Counted from the first letter of the stretch, positions 54,031 through 63,348 are shown. The stretch is DNA of 64,000 nt from Mesorhizobium sp. WSM2240 (GCF_040438645.1 NZ_CP159253.1:4092001-4156000), one strand, 5' to 3'. The notes: a model not told the origin generated them from the sequence alone. A program made the numbers and translations.

Positions 54031-54731
54031 TCCGCAAGCTTTTGCTGGCCATCGCCGCGGCAGCACTCGCTGGCTGCGGCTCCAATCTGAAAGAGATCGG
54101 CCAGCCGCCGGCCCTGTCGGCCGTCGGCTCCGGCGTCGCCGCGGGCACGCAATCGGTCTATCAGTATCCCGAAACGCCGGCCCAGCCGGTCAAGCGCTTT
54201 TCGCTGTGGAACGACCGTCAGAGTCGGCTCTTCACCGACCCGCGCGCGCTGTCGCCCGGCGACATCCTGACGGTCGAGATCGAGATCAACGACCGGGCGA
54301 AATTCAAGAACGAATCCGACCGCAGCCGCACGTCGACCAAATCCCTCGGCGGCGCGCTGGAGTATGAATGGGACGGGATCGGCTCCGGCGGCACTGCCGA
54401 CGCCAATATCGGCTCGAGGTCCGCGTCGGCCGGCGCCGGCGAAACCACCCGCTCGGAGACGATCCAACTTTCCGTCGCCGCCATCGTCACCGATGTCATG
54501 CCGAACGGCAATCTGGTGATCAACGGCTCGCAGGAAGTACGGGTCAATGCCGAACTCCGGATCCTGACTATTGCGGGCATTGTGCGTCCGGTCGATATCG
54601 GGCCGAACAACACGATCTCCTACAAGCGCATCGCCGAGGCCCGTATTTCCTATGGCGGCCGAGGACGTCTGACCGAGGTGCAGCAGCCGCCTTACGGGCA
54701 GCAGTTCCTCGACCAGGTTCTTCCCTTCTAG
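54027..54731 (+). CDS. flgH: Flagellar L-ring lipoprotein FlgH
   Basis: A 234-residue outer-membrane ring protein. It has a lipoprotein signal with the lipobox LAGC (acylated Cys17). The L-ring core contains SLWNDRQSRLFTDPRALSPGDILTVEIEINDRAKFKNESDRSR, SVAAIVTDVMPNGNLVINGSQEVRVNAELRILTIAGIVRPVDIGPNNTISYKRIAEARISYGGRG. The start ATG 54027 overlaps the motE stop. Confidence 0.96.
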   Translation: MIRKLLLAIAAAALAGCGSNLKEIGQPPALSAVGSGVAAGTQSVYQYPETPAQPVKRFSLWNDRQSRLFTDPRALSPGDILTVEIEINDRAKFKNESDRSRTSTKSLGGALEYEWDGIGSGGTADANIGSRSASAGAGETTRSETIQLSVAAIVTDVMPNGNLVINGSQEVRVNAELRILTIAGIVRPVDIGPNNTISYKRIAEARISYGGRGRLTEVQQPPYGQQFLDQVLPF

Positions 54732-54744
54732 GCCGGGGCAAGCG

Positions 54745-55242
54745 ATGGCGATCACCGAACAAGCCCCCTCCCCGAAAGGACCATCCCTGATGGTCCAAAT
54801 GGCAGTGTTGCTCGTCATGACTGGCGCTGCGATCGGCCTCGGCTGGGTTTCGGGCGTCTACCTGAACGATCGCAGCAAGCCGGCCGAGCCGGCGGCGCAT
54901 GCGTCGGACAGCCACGGCGGCGGAGCCGCCAGCGGCCACGGAGAAGAACCCGCGCAAGCAAGAACCGTAATCCCGCTCGCGGCCATCACCACCAACCTGG
55001 CCGCGCCCGAGCAGGTGTGGGTCCGTCTCGAAGCGTCAGTCGTGCTGGACAAACCGCAATCGCTTGACCTGATAGAGACTATTCACCAGGACCTGCTCGC
55101 CTATCTCCGCACGGTGAAGCTGCACCAGATCGAGGGGGCGAGCGGCTTCCAGCATCTGAAGGCCGATCTTGAGGAGCGCGCAAAAATCCGCAGCGGCGGC
55201 CACGTCAAACAGTTCCTGATCAGGACGCTGCTGTTCGAATGA
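54745..55242 (+). CDS. fliL: Flagellar basal-body-associated protein FliL
   Basis: A 165-residue protein. One membrane helix (MAVLLVMTGAAIGLGWVSGVYL, about 18-39) is followed by a His/Gly-rich linker and a stomatin-like periplasmic domain (VWVRLEASVVLDKPQSLDLIETIHQDLLAYLRTVKLHQIEGASGFQHLKADLEERAKIRSGGHVKQFLIRTLLFE). FliL supports stator function around the rotor. The stop overlaps the fliP start. Confidence 0.92.
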   Translation: MAITEQAPSPKGPSLMVQMAVLLVMTGAAIGLGWVSGVYLNDRSKPAEPAAHASDSHGGGAASGHGEEPAQARTVIPLAAITTNLAAPEQVWVRLEASVVLDKPQSLDLIETIHQDLLAYLRTVKLHQIEGASGFQHLKADLEERAKIRSGGHVKQFLIRTLLFE

Positions 55243-55970
55243 GAAAACTTTTCGCTACCCTCGCCTGGCTAGCAGCGTCGGCTTCGCTGGCCGATGCGCA
55301 ACAGCTCGACCTCGGCGCCATAGGCCAGGCCGACGGCACGACCGTCGGCTACATAATCCAGATGTTCGGCCTTCTGACGGTCCTTTCCGTCGCACCCGGT
55401 CTGCTCATCATGGTCACGAGCTTCACGCGTTTCGTCATCGCCTTCTCGATCCTGAGGGCTGGCATCGGGCTGCAGACGACGCCGGCCAATCTGATCCTGA
55501 TCAGCCTTTCGCTGTTCATGACCTTCTACGTCATGGCGCCGACTTTCGACCAGGCATGGAACAACGGCGTCCGGCCGCTGATGGACAATGAGATCACCCA
55601 GGCCGAGGCGCTGGAGCGGATTTCCGATCCGTTCCGGACCTTCATGGTCGCCCATGTCCGCGACAAGGATTTTGACCTTTTCGCTGATCTCGCGCGCGAG
55701 CGCGGCCAGACGGTGGCCGAGGAAGCAGTGGATTTGCGCATCCTTGTCCCGGCCTTCATGATCTCCGAGATCAGGCGCGGCTTCGAGATCGGCTTCCTCA
55801 TCGTGCTGCCCTTCCTCGTCATCGACCTGATTGTGGCGACCATCACCATGGCCATGGGCATGATGATGCTGCCGCCAACTGTGGTTTCGCTGCCCTTCAA
55901 GCTCCTGTTCTTCGTCCTGATCGACGGCTGGAACCTGCTCGTCGGCTCGCTGGTGCGCTCCTTCACGTAA
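55239..55970 (+). CDS. fliP: Flagellar export gate protein FliP
   Basis: A 243-residue export-gate subunit with a cleavable signal sequence and four membrane helices. It has the family blocks LTVLSVAPGLLIMVTSFTRFVIAFSILRAGIGLQTTPANLILISLSLFMTFYVMAP, LVPAFMISEIRRGFEIGFLIVLPFLVIDLIVATITMAMGMMMLPPTVVSLPFKLLFFVLIDGWNLLVGSL. It is the last gene of the long rightward basal-body run; the flagellins follow after 177 bp. Confidence 0.97.
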   Translation: MRKLFATLAWLAASASLADAQQLDLGAIGQADGTTVGYIIQMFGLLTVLSVAPGLLIMVTSFTRFVIAFSILRAGIGLQTTPANLILISLSLFMTFYVMAPTFDQAWNNGVRPLMDNEITQAEALERISDPFRTFMVAHVRDKDFDLFADLARERGQTVAEEAVDLRILVPAFMISEIRRGFEIGFLIVLPFLVIDLIVATITMAMGMMMLPPTVVSLPFKLLFFVLIDGWNLLVGSLVRSFT

Positions 55971-55990
55971 TCGCGCACAATTACCCTTCA

Positions 55991-55998
55991 TTAACCAT
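55991..55998 (+). promoter_or_regulatory. TTAACCAT CtrA-type motif upstream of flagellin 1
   Basis: TTAACCAT, the short form of the rhizobial CtrA site, lies 150 bp before the first flagellin gene in the fliP-flagellin spacer. Confidence 0.45.
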
Positions 55999-56147
55999 AA
56001 CGCTTATCCCTTTTGAAGGGAGTGGCGGTTCATGGTGCCGGGCATGGCGGGTGGTCCTGTCTCAGGCGACCATTGGCATGATGCCGCACCGTCATACCGG
56101 CCGATCCGGTATGTCAAAAAGTTTCCGTGTAAAAGGTACGAGTACCC

Positions 56148-57137
56148 ATGGCCAGCATCATGACCAACGCTTCGGCGTTGACCGCTCTTCAGAGCCTGAA
56201 CGCCACCAACAAATCCCTCGAAACCACCCAGTCGCGCATCTCGACCGGCTATCGCGTCGCCGACGCTTCGGACAACGCCGCCTACTGGTCGATTGCCACG
56301 ACGATGCGGTCCGACAACGCAGCGCTCTCGACCGTGCAGGATTCGCTCGGCCTCGGCGCGTCGAAGGTCGACACCGCCTACACCGGCATGAACAAGGCGA
56401 TCGACACCGTCAACCAGATCAAGACCAAGCTGGTCGCGGCCAGCGGCTCGACGGATGCCGACAAAGCCAAGTACCAGATCGAGATCAAGGCCCTGCAGGA
56501 TCAGCTGAAGGCCTATGCGGACGCAGCGACCTTCTCCGGCACCAATATGCTGTCGGTCACCACCGATGCCGCTGCCACCACGGCCAGCGACGTCAAGGTC
56601 GTTTCCGCCTTCAACCGGACCGCTGCCGGCGCGGCTTCGATCTCGACCATCGACATCAAGGTCGAGGACATCAAGCTTTACGAAGCCGGCACCAACGCCG
56701 GCGTTAACAAGGGCATCCTCGACTCCAACCGCACATCCGCGGGAGCAGAAGTTGGAACAGCCGCTCCGCCGACCCTGGGTGCTGCTGCTGTAGCTGGCGA
56801 CACCTATACGGTTTCGACGATGCAGCTGACCAACGGCACTCTTTTTGCTAGCGACACCCAGATCGGCGCTATGCTCGGCGTTGTCGAAAGCGCGCTTAAG
56901 GACATGACCACGGCCGCCACCAATCTCGGCGCCGCCAAGAGCCGCATCGACCTGCAGAAGACGTTCACGTCCAGCCTGATGGACTCGATCGACCGTGGCG
57001 TCGGCCAGCTCGTCGATGCCGACATGAACAAGGAATCGACCCGCCTCCAGGCCCTGCAGGTTCAGCAGCAGCTTGGCATCCAGGCGCTGTCGATCGCCAA
57101 CGGCAACTCGCAGTCGATCCTGTCGCTCTTCCGTTAA
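56148..57137 (+). CDS. Flagellin 1
   Basis: A 329-residue flagellin. The conserved N-terminus is MASIMTNASALTALQSLNATNKSLETTQSRISTGYRVADASDNAAYWSIATTMRSDN. The central surface region (about 150-245) is variable. The C-terminus is SSLMDSIDRGVGQLVDADMNKESTRLQALQVQQQLGIQALSIANGNSQSILSLFR. It lacks a signal peptide and is exported through the FliP/FlhB system. In rhizobia several flagellins build one complex filament. The second copy at 57408 is closely similar at both ends and differs in the centre. Confidence 0.96.
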   Translation: MASIMTNASALTALQSLNATNKSLETTQSRISTGYRVADASDNAAYWSIATTMRSDNAALSTVQDSLGLGASKVDTAYTGMNKAIDTVNQIKTKLVAASGSTDADKAKYQIEIKALQDQLKAYADAATFSGTNMLSVTTDAAATTASDVKVVSAFNRTAAGAASISTIDIKVEDIKLYEAGTNAGVNKGILDSNRTSAGAEVGTAAPPTLGAAAVAGDTYTVSTMQLTNGTLFASDTQIGAMLGVVESALKDMTTAATNLGAAKSRIDLQKTFTSSLMDSIDRGVGQLVDADMNKESTRLQALQVQQQLGIQALSIANGNSQSILSLFR

Positions 57138-57179
57138 TCTTCCTTCCCGGGTTACCGGGAACCGGAACCACTGACGACA

Positions 57180-57213
57180 ATCGGGCCGCGCTTCTTCGGG
57201 ATCGCGGCCCGAT
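57180..57213 (+). terminator. Hairpin terminator after flagellin 1
   Basis: ATCGGGCCGCG (57180-57190) pairs with CGCGGCCCGAT (57203-57213), an 11-bp stem 43 bp after the stop. The T tract is poor (CCGTTTC). Confidence 0.75.
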
Positions 57214-57261
57214 CCGTTTCGGACGTTTGCTCCAACCTTGATTAACCCCTCACCGATTGGC

Positions 57262-57304
57262 TTAACACAGCGTTAACCATAGCTCTGTATCTATCGTTAA
57301 CCAT
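57262..57304 (+). promoter_or_regulatory. CtrA-type boxes upstream of flagellin 2
   Basis: A perfect TTAA-N7-TTAA (57262-57276) overlaps a TTAACCAT (57273-57280), and a second TTAACCAT lies at 57297-57304, 24 bp on. All are 100-150 bp before the flagellin start. This is the densest group of such sites in the window. Confidence 0.6.
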
Positions 57305-57407
57305 ACGCTATGGCGGAGGACCGTTTCGGTCTCAGGCATGACGCCGATCCGCCGGGCCGGTCAGATCGGGCATGTGCAAGCGTGCCAATTCAAAGGGGAT
57401 GAGTTTC

Positions 57408-58406
57408 GTGGCAAGCATAATGACCAACGCCTCGGCACTGACGGCATTGCAGAGCCTGAGCGCCACCAACCGCGCGCTAGAAACCACGCAGGCGCGCATC
57501 TCGACCGGCTACCGCGTCGCCGAGGCGAGCGACAACGCCGCCTACTGGTCGATCGCGACCACGATGCGCTCCGACAATGCGGCTCTCTCGACCGTGCAGG
57601 ACGCTCTCGGTCTCGGGGCCTCGAAGGTCGACACCGCCTACACCGCAATGAGCAAGGCGGTAGCAACCGTCGACCAGCTCAAGGTTAAGGTCGTTGCCGC
57701 TTATGGCGCCAGCCCGGCCGACAAGGAAAAGATCCAGACGGAAATCGCGGCGCTACAGATCCAGCTCAAGAGCTACGCCGATTCGGCCACGTTCAGCGGC
57801 GCGAACTGGATGTCGGTCAATGCGACCGTCGCCGGCGGGCATTCCGCAGCCGGCGTGCACAATTCCGCGAAGATAGTATCATCGTTCAACCGCGATGCCT
57901 CCGGCACGGTGACGCTCGGCACGATCGACATCGACGTCCAGTCAATCAAACTCTACGACGCCGGGGCCACGACAAACGTGACCAAGGGCATTCTCGAAGG
58001 TATCCGCCTGGGTACCACCGGCGTTCGCGACAATACCGCCACCACGCCGGCCGCCGGCGCCGCGATCGCGGCAACAGACGGCTATGCGATCTCGACGCTG
58101 TCCGTGAAGGGCTACAGCGACGACCAGATCACCCAGATGCTGAAGGTCGTCGATATCGCCCTGGCTGAACTGACCACGGCTGCGACCAATCTAGGCTCTG
58201 CCAAGAAGCAGGTCGACCTGCAGAAGCAGTTCACCACCAGCCTGATGGACTCGATCGATCGCGGTGTCGGCCAGCTCGTCGATGCCGACATGAACAAGGA
58301 ATCAACCCGCCTCCAGGCGCTGCAGGTGCAACAGCAGCTCGGCATTCAATCGCTTTCGATTGCCAACAGCAATTCGCAAAGCATCCTGGCGCTGTTCAAG
58401 GGCTGA
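57408..58406 (+). CDS. Flagellin 2
   Basis: A 332-residue flagellin, very similar to flagellin 1 in the first 110 and last 60 residues and diverged in the middle (ANWMSVNATVAGGHSAAGVHNSAKIVSSFNRDASGTVTLGTIDIDVQ...). The start is taken as GTG 57408, which gives MASIMTNASALTALQSL as in flagellin 1 and has AGGGG nine bases ahead. ATG 57399 and ATG 57372 are in-frame alternatives. Confidence 0.95.
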   Translation: MASIMTNASALTALQSLSATNRALETTQARISTGYRVAEASDNAAYWSIATTMRSDNAALSTVQDALGLGASKVDTAYTAMSKAVATVDQLKVKVVAAYGASPADKEKIQTEIAALQIQLKSYADSATFSGANWMSVNATVAGGHSAAGVHNSAKIVSSFNRDASGTVTLGTIDIDVQSIKLYDAGATTNVTKGILEGIRLGTTGVRDNTATTPAAGAAIAATDGYAISTLSVKGYSDDQITQMLKVVDIALAELTTAATNLGSAKKQVDLQKQFTTSLMDSIDRGVGQLVDADMNKESTRLQALQVQQQLGIQSLSIANSNSQSILALFKG

Positions 58407-58430
58407 CGCCGGCCACGAGTTTTCCGTTTC

Positions 58431-58466
58431 AACCGGGCCGCGCTCCATAGGGAACGCGGCCCGGTT
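58431..58466 (+). terminator. Intrinsic terminator after flagellin 2
   Basis: AACCGGGCCGCG (58431-58442) pairs with CGCGGCCCGGTT (58455-58466), a 12-bp stem, followed by TCATTTT. Confidence 0.85.
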
Positions 58467-58530
58467 TCATTTTCGCACAAGCTTCGGCGTCTAGGGTTCC
58501 TGCGGACCATCATGCGGGAGCGCTCGATCC

Positions 58531-60177
58531 GTGCCGGAGCAGATCCAGAACATCATTTCCAACCTGCAGGACTTCGGGCCGCGCCGGCTGTCGATCATGG
58601 CCGGCGTCGCGGCGCTCGTCCTTGCCATCATCGGCGTCGCCTCCGTCTATTTGAACCGCCCCGCCTATGAGACTCTCTATGTCGGGCTGGAACGCTCCGA
58701 CGTGAACCAGATCGGCCTGGTGCTCGGCGAGGCGGGCATTGGCTTCGACGTCGCCGCCGACGGCACGACTGTGCTGGTGCCGGCCGGAAACACCGCCGCG
58801 GCGCGTATGCTGCTCGCCGAAAAGGGCCTGCCGACCAGCGCCAACGCCGGCTACGAGCTGTTCGATAATGTCGGCTCGCTCGGCCTCACCTCCTTCATGC
58901 AGCAGGTGACCCGCGTGCGCGCGCTCGAAGGCGAGATCGCCCGCACCATCCAGTCGATCAACGGCATCAAGGCGGCGCGCGTCCATCTGGTCATGTCTGA
59001 GCGCGCCAATTTCCGCCGCGACGAGCAGCAGCCTTCCGCCTCGGTGATTATTCGCGCTTCGGGCGTCGACGCTGTGAAGAGCGCCATGTCGATCCGCTAT
59101 CTGGTGGCGGCCGCCGTTCCCGGATTGGATGTCGGCAAGGTCACGGTGCTCGATTCCTCCGGCACGCTCCTTGCCGCCGGCGACGACCCCGCCAACACCA
59201 GCGCCAGCCGCTCCTTCGGCGTGGAACGCACTGTCGAGACCGAGATCGAGGAAAACATCCGCCGGGCGCTGACGCCCTATCTCGGCCCGGAGAATTTCCG
59301 CGCCAGCGTCAGGGCCGAGGTCAACACCGACACCAGGCAGACCGAAGAGACGATCTTCGACCCGGAATCGCGGGTCGAGCGCTCGGTCCAGATCGTGCGC
59401 GCCAATGAGAACGCCAATCGCCAATCCGCCGCGGCTCCGGCGACCGTCGAGCAGAACCTGCCCGAGGCCGCGGACGCGCCGGCCGAGGGTGGCCCGCAAT
59501 CTTCCCAGCAGAGCGAGCGCAAGGAGGAAACCACCAACTACGAAATGAACTCCAAGCGCATCGCCACCGTCAGCAACGGTTATACGCTGACCAAAATGTC
59601 CATCGCCGTCGTCGTCAACCAGCAGCGACTCGCAGCCATCCTCGGCGAAGGCGCGACGCCCGAGCAGATGACCGCGCGCATCGAGGAGATCCGGAAGGTG
59701 GTCGCCTCCGCGACCGGGCTCAACGAGACGCGCGGCGACGTGATCAATGTGTCGGCGGTGGAGTTCATCGACGGCCTCGACGGGGTCGAGGTCGCCATGC
59801 CCGGCCTGCTCGACAAAGCCGGCCAGCATGTCGGCACCATGATCAACGCCAGCGCCTTCGTGATCGTCGTCTTCCTCGTAATCTTCTTCGGATTGCGTCC
59901 GCTCGCCGCCTCGCTCGGCCAGCCCGCCCAGGCGGCGATCGCCGGGCCGAGCTTCGAGGAGGTGCAGCGTTCGCTGCCGGTGCCGGAGGGTGAGCAGACG
60001 GCCCAGGCGGCGCCGGTGAGCGCCCTGCCCGGCGGTCGTGGGCAAAACCCGCTCGACGATCTTCGCCAGAAGATCCGTCCTGCGCCGCAGGAGCGGCTTG
60101 CTCGCATGGTCGACCTGAATGAGGAGCGCACCGCCCAGATACTGCGGAAGTGGGCGCATCAGGAAGCGGTAGGCTGA
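58531..60177 (+). CDS. fliF: Flagellar MS-ring protein FliF
   Basis: A 548-residue membrane ring protein from GTG 58531. The first membrane helix (LSIMAGVAALVLAIIGVASVYL) is near 20-41. The ring-building motifs are PAYETLYVGLERSDVNQIGLVLGEAGIGFDV, NAGYELFDNVGSLGLTSFMQQVTRVRALEGEIARTIQSINGIKAARVHLVM and PYLGPENFRASVRAEVNTD. The second helix (ASAFVIVVFLVIFFGLRPLA) is near 440. The C-terminal FliG-binding tail ends LARMVDLNEERTAQILRKWAHQEAVG. In Sinorhizobium fliF precedes visN; here it follows the flagellins and heads the fliH-motB-motC-motD run. Confidence 0.96.
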   Translation: MPEQIQNIISNLQDFGPRRLSIMAGVAALVLAIIGVASVYLNRPAYETLYVGLERSDVNQIGLVLGEAGIGFDVAADGTTVLVPAGNTAAARMLLAEKGLPTSANAGYELFDNVGSLGLTSFMQQVTRVRALEGEIARTIQSINGIKAARVHLVMSERANFRRDEQQPSASVIIRASGVDAVKSAMSIRYLVAAAVPGLDVGKVTVLDSSGTLLAAGDDPANTSASRSFGVERTVETEIEENIRRALTPYLGPENFRASVRAEVNTDTRQTEETIFDPESRVERSVQIVRANENANRQSAAAPATVEQNLPEAADAPAEGGPQSSQQSERKEETTNYEMNSKRIATVSNGYTLTKMSIAVVVNQQRLAAILGEGATPEQMTARIEEIRKVVASATGLNETRGDVINVSAVEFIDGLDGVEVAMPGLLDKAGQHVGTMINASAFVIVVFLVIFFGLRPLAASLGQPAQAAIAGPSFEEVQRSLPVPEGEQTAQAAPVSALPGGRGQNPLDDLRQKIRPAPQERLARMVDLNEERTAQILRKWAHQEAVG

Positions 60178-60818
60178 TGGCAGCGTTGGCCCTCTTCGAC
60201 GTTCTCACCGATTTCGGCAAGCGCCCGCAGCGGACGGGCGCGCCGCAGCCCGCCAGTGCCGAACCAGGTGCCTCGCAAGCGCCGTTCTCGGCTCCTGCCG
60301 CACCGCCGCCCGATCTTTCCGAGATCATCGCCACCGAAGTCGCCCGCGCCGAACTCGCCCTCGAACAGCGGCTTTCGCTGGCGCATGAGGCCGCGCTTGA
60401 AGCAGAGCGCCAGGCGCATGCCGCCGAGATCGAAACGCTGATGCGCCGCTTCGGCGAGGAGGCAGGCCAGGCCATCACGACAAAGATCGCCGAGATGGAA
60501 GGCCGCCTCGGCGATCTGGCGACATCGGCCACCGCGCGCATGCTCGGCGGGTTCCTCAGCGAGGAACTCGCCAGGCGCTCGCTGGACGCGCTTGCCCGCG
60601 CGGTCCGCGCCGCGATCGGCGACGCCGAGGCGGTGCGCATCCAGGTGCGCGGCCCGCAATCGCTGTTCGAGACGCTGCAGGCGGCGCTCGGCGACCGCGC
60701 CGCCTGCTTCGATTACATCGAAGCCCCTGGCCTCGACTTGACCGTCTCGATCGACGGCAACCTCTTCGAGACGCGGCTTTCCGAATGGTCCGGCGCGATG
60801 CAGGAGATATTGTCTTGA
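60177..60818 (+). CDS. FliH-like export ATPase regulator
   Basis: A 213-residue protein starting at ATG 60177, overlapping the fliF stop (TGATG). A Pro/Ala-rich N-terminus is followed by a long charged helix (ARAELALEQRLSLAHEAALEAERQAHAAEIETLMRRFGEEAGQ). The C-terminal domain is LGGFLSEELARRSLDALARAVRAAIGDAEAVRIQVRGPQSLFETLQAALG...DLTVSIDGNLFETRLSEWSGAMQEIL. This fits FliH/SctL, the dimer that docks FliI to the export gate. Its place between fliF and motB supports a flagellar role; the name is by architecture. Confidence 0.75.
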   Translation: MAALALFDVLTDFGKRPQRTGAPQPASAEPGASQAPFSAPAAPPPDLSEIIATEVARAELALEQRLSLAHEAALEAERQAHAAEIETLMRRFGEEAGQAITTKIAEMEGRLGDLATSATARMLGGFLSEELARRSLDALARAVRAAIGDAEAVRIQVRGPQSLFETLQAALGDRAACFDYIEAPGLDLTVSIDGNLFETRLSEWSGAMQEILS

Positions 60819-62056
60819 GTTCGGTGGAAATCGGCGACGTCAAGCACGAGATCGTCATCGTCAGGCGCATGCACAGCGACGACGAGGACGCGCATCACGG
60901 CGGCGTCTGGAAGATCGCCTTCGCCGATTTCATGACCGCAATGATGTGCTTCTTCCTGGTCATGTGGCTGATCAACGCCTCCAACGAGCAGATCAGAGCC
61001 TCCGTCGCCAGCTATTTCAATCCCGTGAAGCTGATCGACCGCAATTCCAGCCGCAAAGGGCTGGAGGATATCGGCGACGGACCGCATTTTTCCGGCAACG
61101 CGCCGGAGACTCCGGAAGTCTCCGCCGAAAAGGCCGGCAATGGCGGCCAGGCGACGGCCGGGCAGAACGACAAGCTCCACTCCGCCAAGGAACAGGAAGA
61201 GACTGCGGCCCATTCCGACCAGAATCTCTTCGCCGATCCATACGCCGTGCTGGCCGAGATCGCGACCAACACCGATGCCAGGCAGAACATCAGCAACAAG
61301 GGCAACGGCGGCGCGGAGCAAGCCGGGCCGGCGACCGGCGCCTCGGGCGGCGAATCCTACCGCGATCCGTTCGCGCCTGATTTCTGGTCGCAGCAGATGG
61401 CGACGCCCACCCCCGCCGAAGCCAGCGCCGAGCGCGCGAAGGCGAAAGGCGAGGGCGAGACATCCGATCCTGCCGCCGAGTTGACTGCGCCGAGCGTCAA
61501 CGCGCCGCTGGCGCCCGATGCTGGTGAGAATGCGGCGGCAGCGCTTCAGGAGAAAGCCGAGCCGGAACCCGCGCCCGCCCTGCCGAGCGAAGCCGCCGAG
61601 AAGGCGGCCGACGCGATCAGGCAGGAGCTTGCGGCAGCCTTCGAACCCGGCGATCCCTTGCTGGAAGGCATTTCGGTCACCGCGACCGACGAGGGCATCG
61701 TGATCTCGGTCACCGACCAGCTCGAATTCGGTATGTTCGAGATCGGCTCGGCCGTGCCCCGGCGCGAACTGGTGCTGGCCATGGAAAAGATCAGCAAAGC
61801 TATCAGCGCCCAGAAGGGTTCGCTTGTCATCAGCGGCCATACCGACGGCAGGCCCTTCAAGAGCGAAACCTACGACAATTGGCGACTTTCGACGGCTCGC
61901 GCCCACTCCGCCTATTACATGCTGGTCCGCGGCGGGCTGGACGAGCGCCGGGTGACGGAAGTCGCCGGCTATGCCGACCGCAAGCTGAAAGAGCCCGCCG
62001 AGCCGCTGGCGGCCGCCAACCGGCGCATCGAGATCCTGCTGAAAGGCGGCGAATGA
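60815..62056 (+). CDS. motB: Flagellar stator protein MotB
   Basis: A 413-residue stator subunit. The N-terminal membrane helix WKIAFADFMTAMMCFFLVMWLINASNEQI carries the proton-binding Asp (FADFMTAM). A long Ala/Glu/Pro-rich linker of about 200 residues is followed by the OmpA-type peptidoglycan-binding domain GSLVISGHTDGRPFKSETYDNWRLSTARAHSAYYMLVRGGLDERRVTEVAGYADRKL. The start is likely TTG 60815 inside the previous stop, with AGGAGA ahead; ATG 60785 and GTG 60824 are alternatives. Such long linkers are typical of rhizobial MotB, which interacts with MotC. Confidence 0.93.
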   Translation: MSSVEIGDVKHEIVIVRRMHSDDEDAHHGGVWKIAFADFMTAMMCFFLVMWLINASNEQIRASVASYFNPVKLIDRNSSRKGLEDIGDGPHFSGNAPETPEVSAEKAGNGGQATAGQNDKLHSAKEQEETAAHSDQNLFADPYAVLAEIATNTDARQNISNKGNGGAEQAGPATGASGGESYRDPFAPDFWSQQMATPTPAEASAERAKAKGEGETSDPAAELTAPSVNAPLAPDAGENAAAALQEKAEPEPAPALPSEAAEKAADAIRQELAAAFEPGDPLLEGISVTATDEGIVISVTDQLEFGMFEIGSAVPRRELVLAMEKISKAISAQKGSLVISGHTDGRPFKSETYDNWRLSTARAHSAYYMLVRGGLDERRVTEVAGYADRKLKEPAEPLAAANRRIEILLKGGE

Positions 62057-63348
62057 GACTGACTGCCGCAGTCGGCGTTGTCGGGCTGGCGCTCGTTGCG
62101 GGCTTGCCGCCTGCGATTTCGCATGGTGCCGGCGGCAGCGGTTTGCAACCGTTCCAGATGGTGCGCTCGCTTCAACTCGTCCAGGACCGCATCGCCAGTG
62201 GCGACCACGCCGCTCTTCCCATGCAGCGCAAACTGCTCGAGATGATCGACGCCAAGCTGCGCGAGGGCGATAGCAAAGAACTCGGCGAGCCGCGAAACTA
62301 CCGGGCCATGCTGGTCTACGCTATGAGCGGCGGCAACCCGACGACGATCGAGGCCGCTATGGCGCGCCTCGATATCGACGCGAAAAACAGAGGCATCGGC
62401 GCCGGCATACTGAACTATCTGACCGGCCGGCCGAAGGAGGCGCAGACCGCGCTTGCAACCGTCGACCCGATGCTGGCCCCGCCGGAGCTGGGCGCGTTCC
62501 TGGCCCTTGTCAAAGGCTCGCTGGTGGCGCTCGAATCTCCGAAATCGGCGCTGACTTTGTTCGACCAGGCCCGGCTGCTCGGCCCCGGCACGCTGGTCGA
62601 GGAGGCGGCTCTGCGCCGCATCGTCGGCATCTGCGGCACGACCGGCGACGCCGAGCGTTTCGTGGCCGCCTCGTCGCAATATGTCAGGAACTATCTCCGC
62701 TCGCCCTATGCCAGCCAGTTCGCCGATTCCTTCGTATCCGGCATCGTCGCGCTCAATGCCTCGCTCGGGCTGGACCGGATCGAGAAGATCGTGGACATGA
62801 TGCACGCCGAGCAGCAGCAGGTGATCTACCTGCGTGTCGCGCGCCGCGCGGCAATTGACGGGTTGAAGGAGCTTTCGGCCTTTGCTTCCGAAAAGGCGGA
62901 GCGCAAGGCGCCTGGCCCCAGGCAGGAGGAAGATCCGCGCGCCCTGCTCTATTCCAGCCTGGCGTCTGTAACCTCGGGTTCGATCGAGGAGGTGCAAGCC
63001 AAGATCGGGAGGATCGACCGCTCCAGACTGTCGGAAAGTGACCGCAGGCTGCTCGACGCAGTACGCGCGGTCGCGGCCGAAGTCACCGCCGAGCCGCCCG
63101 TGCCTAATATCAAGGCCGTTGCGCTGCCGGTGGACGGACCCGCCAGGCCGGCAATTGCGCCTGTCGCGGGAGCCGATCCCGCCCGCGCTGGCGGAGTGTT
63201 GGTCGCGGCGCCGCGTGAGAGCCCGGCCATCGAAACCGCCAAGGCCGACGAAACGACCGCACCGCCCGATCCCGCCACGGCCCTCGCCGCGGAAACGCGC
63301 AAGAAACTCGAAGCGATCGATAAACTTCTCGGAGAAGCCGCCAAATGA
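62053..63348 (+). CDS. motC: Periplasmic motility protein MotC
   Basis: A 431-residue protein starting in the motB stop (ATGA). A signal peptide (LTAAVGVVGLALVAGLPPAISHG) precedes an all-helical region: QPFQMVRSLQLVQDRIASGDHAALPMQRKLLEMIDAKL, YVRNYLRSPYASQFADSFVSGIVAL and VDMMHAEQQQVIYLRVARRAAIDG. In Sinorhizobium MotC binds MotB in the periplasm and is needed for motor rotation. The last 100 residues are Ala/Pro-rich with low complexity. Confidence 0.93.
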   Translation: MRLTAAVGVVGLALVAGLPPAISHGAGGSGLQPFQMVRSLQLVQDRIASGDHAALPMQRKLLEMIDAKLREGDSKELGEPRNYRAMLVYAMSGGNPTTIEAAMARLDIDAKNRGIGAGILNYLTGRPKEAQTALATVDPMLAPPELGAFLALVKGSLVALESPKSALTLFDQARLLGPGTLVEEAALRRIVGICGTTGDAERFVAASSQYVRNYLRSPYASQFADSFVSGIVALNASLGLDRIEKIVDMMHAEQQQVIYLRVARRAAIDGLKELSAFASEKAERKAPGPRQEEDPRALLYSSLASVTSGSIEEVQAKIGRIDRSRLSESDRRLLDAVRAVAAEVTAEPPVPNIKAVALPVDGPARPAIAPVAGADPARAGGVLVAAPRESPAIETAKADETTAPPDPATALAAETRKKLEAIDKLLGEAAK

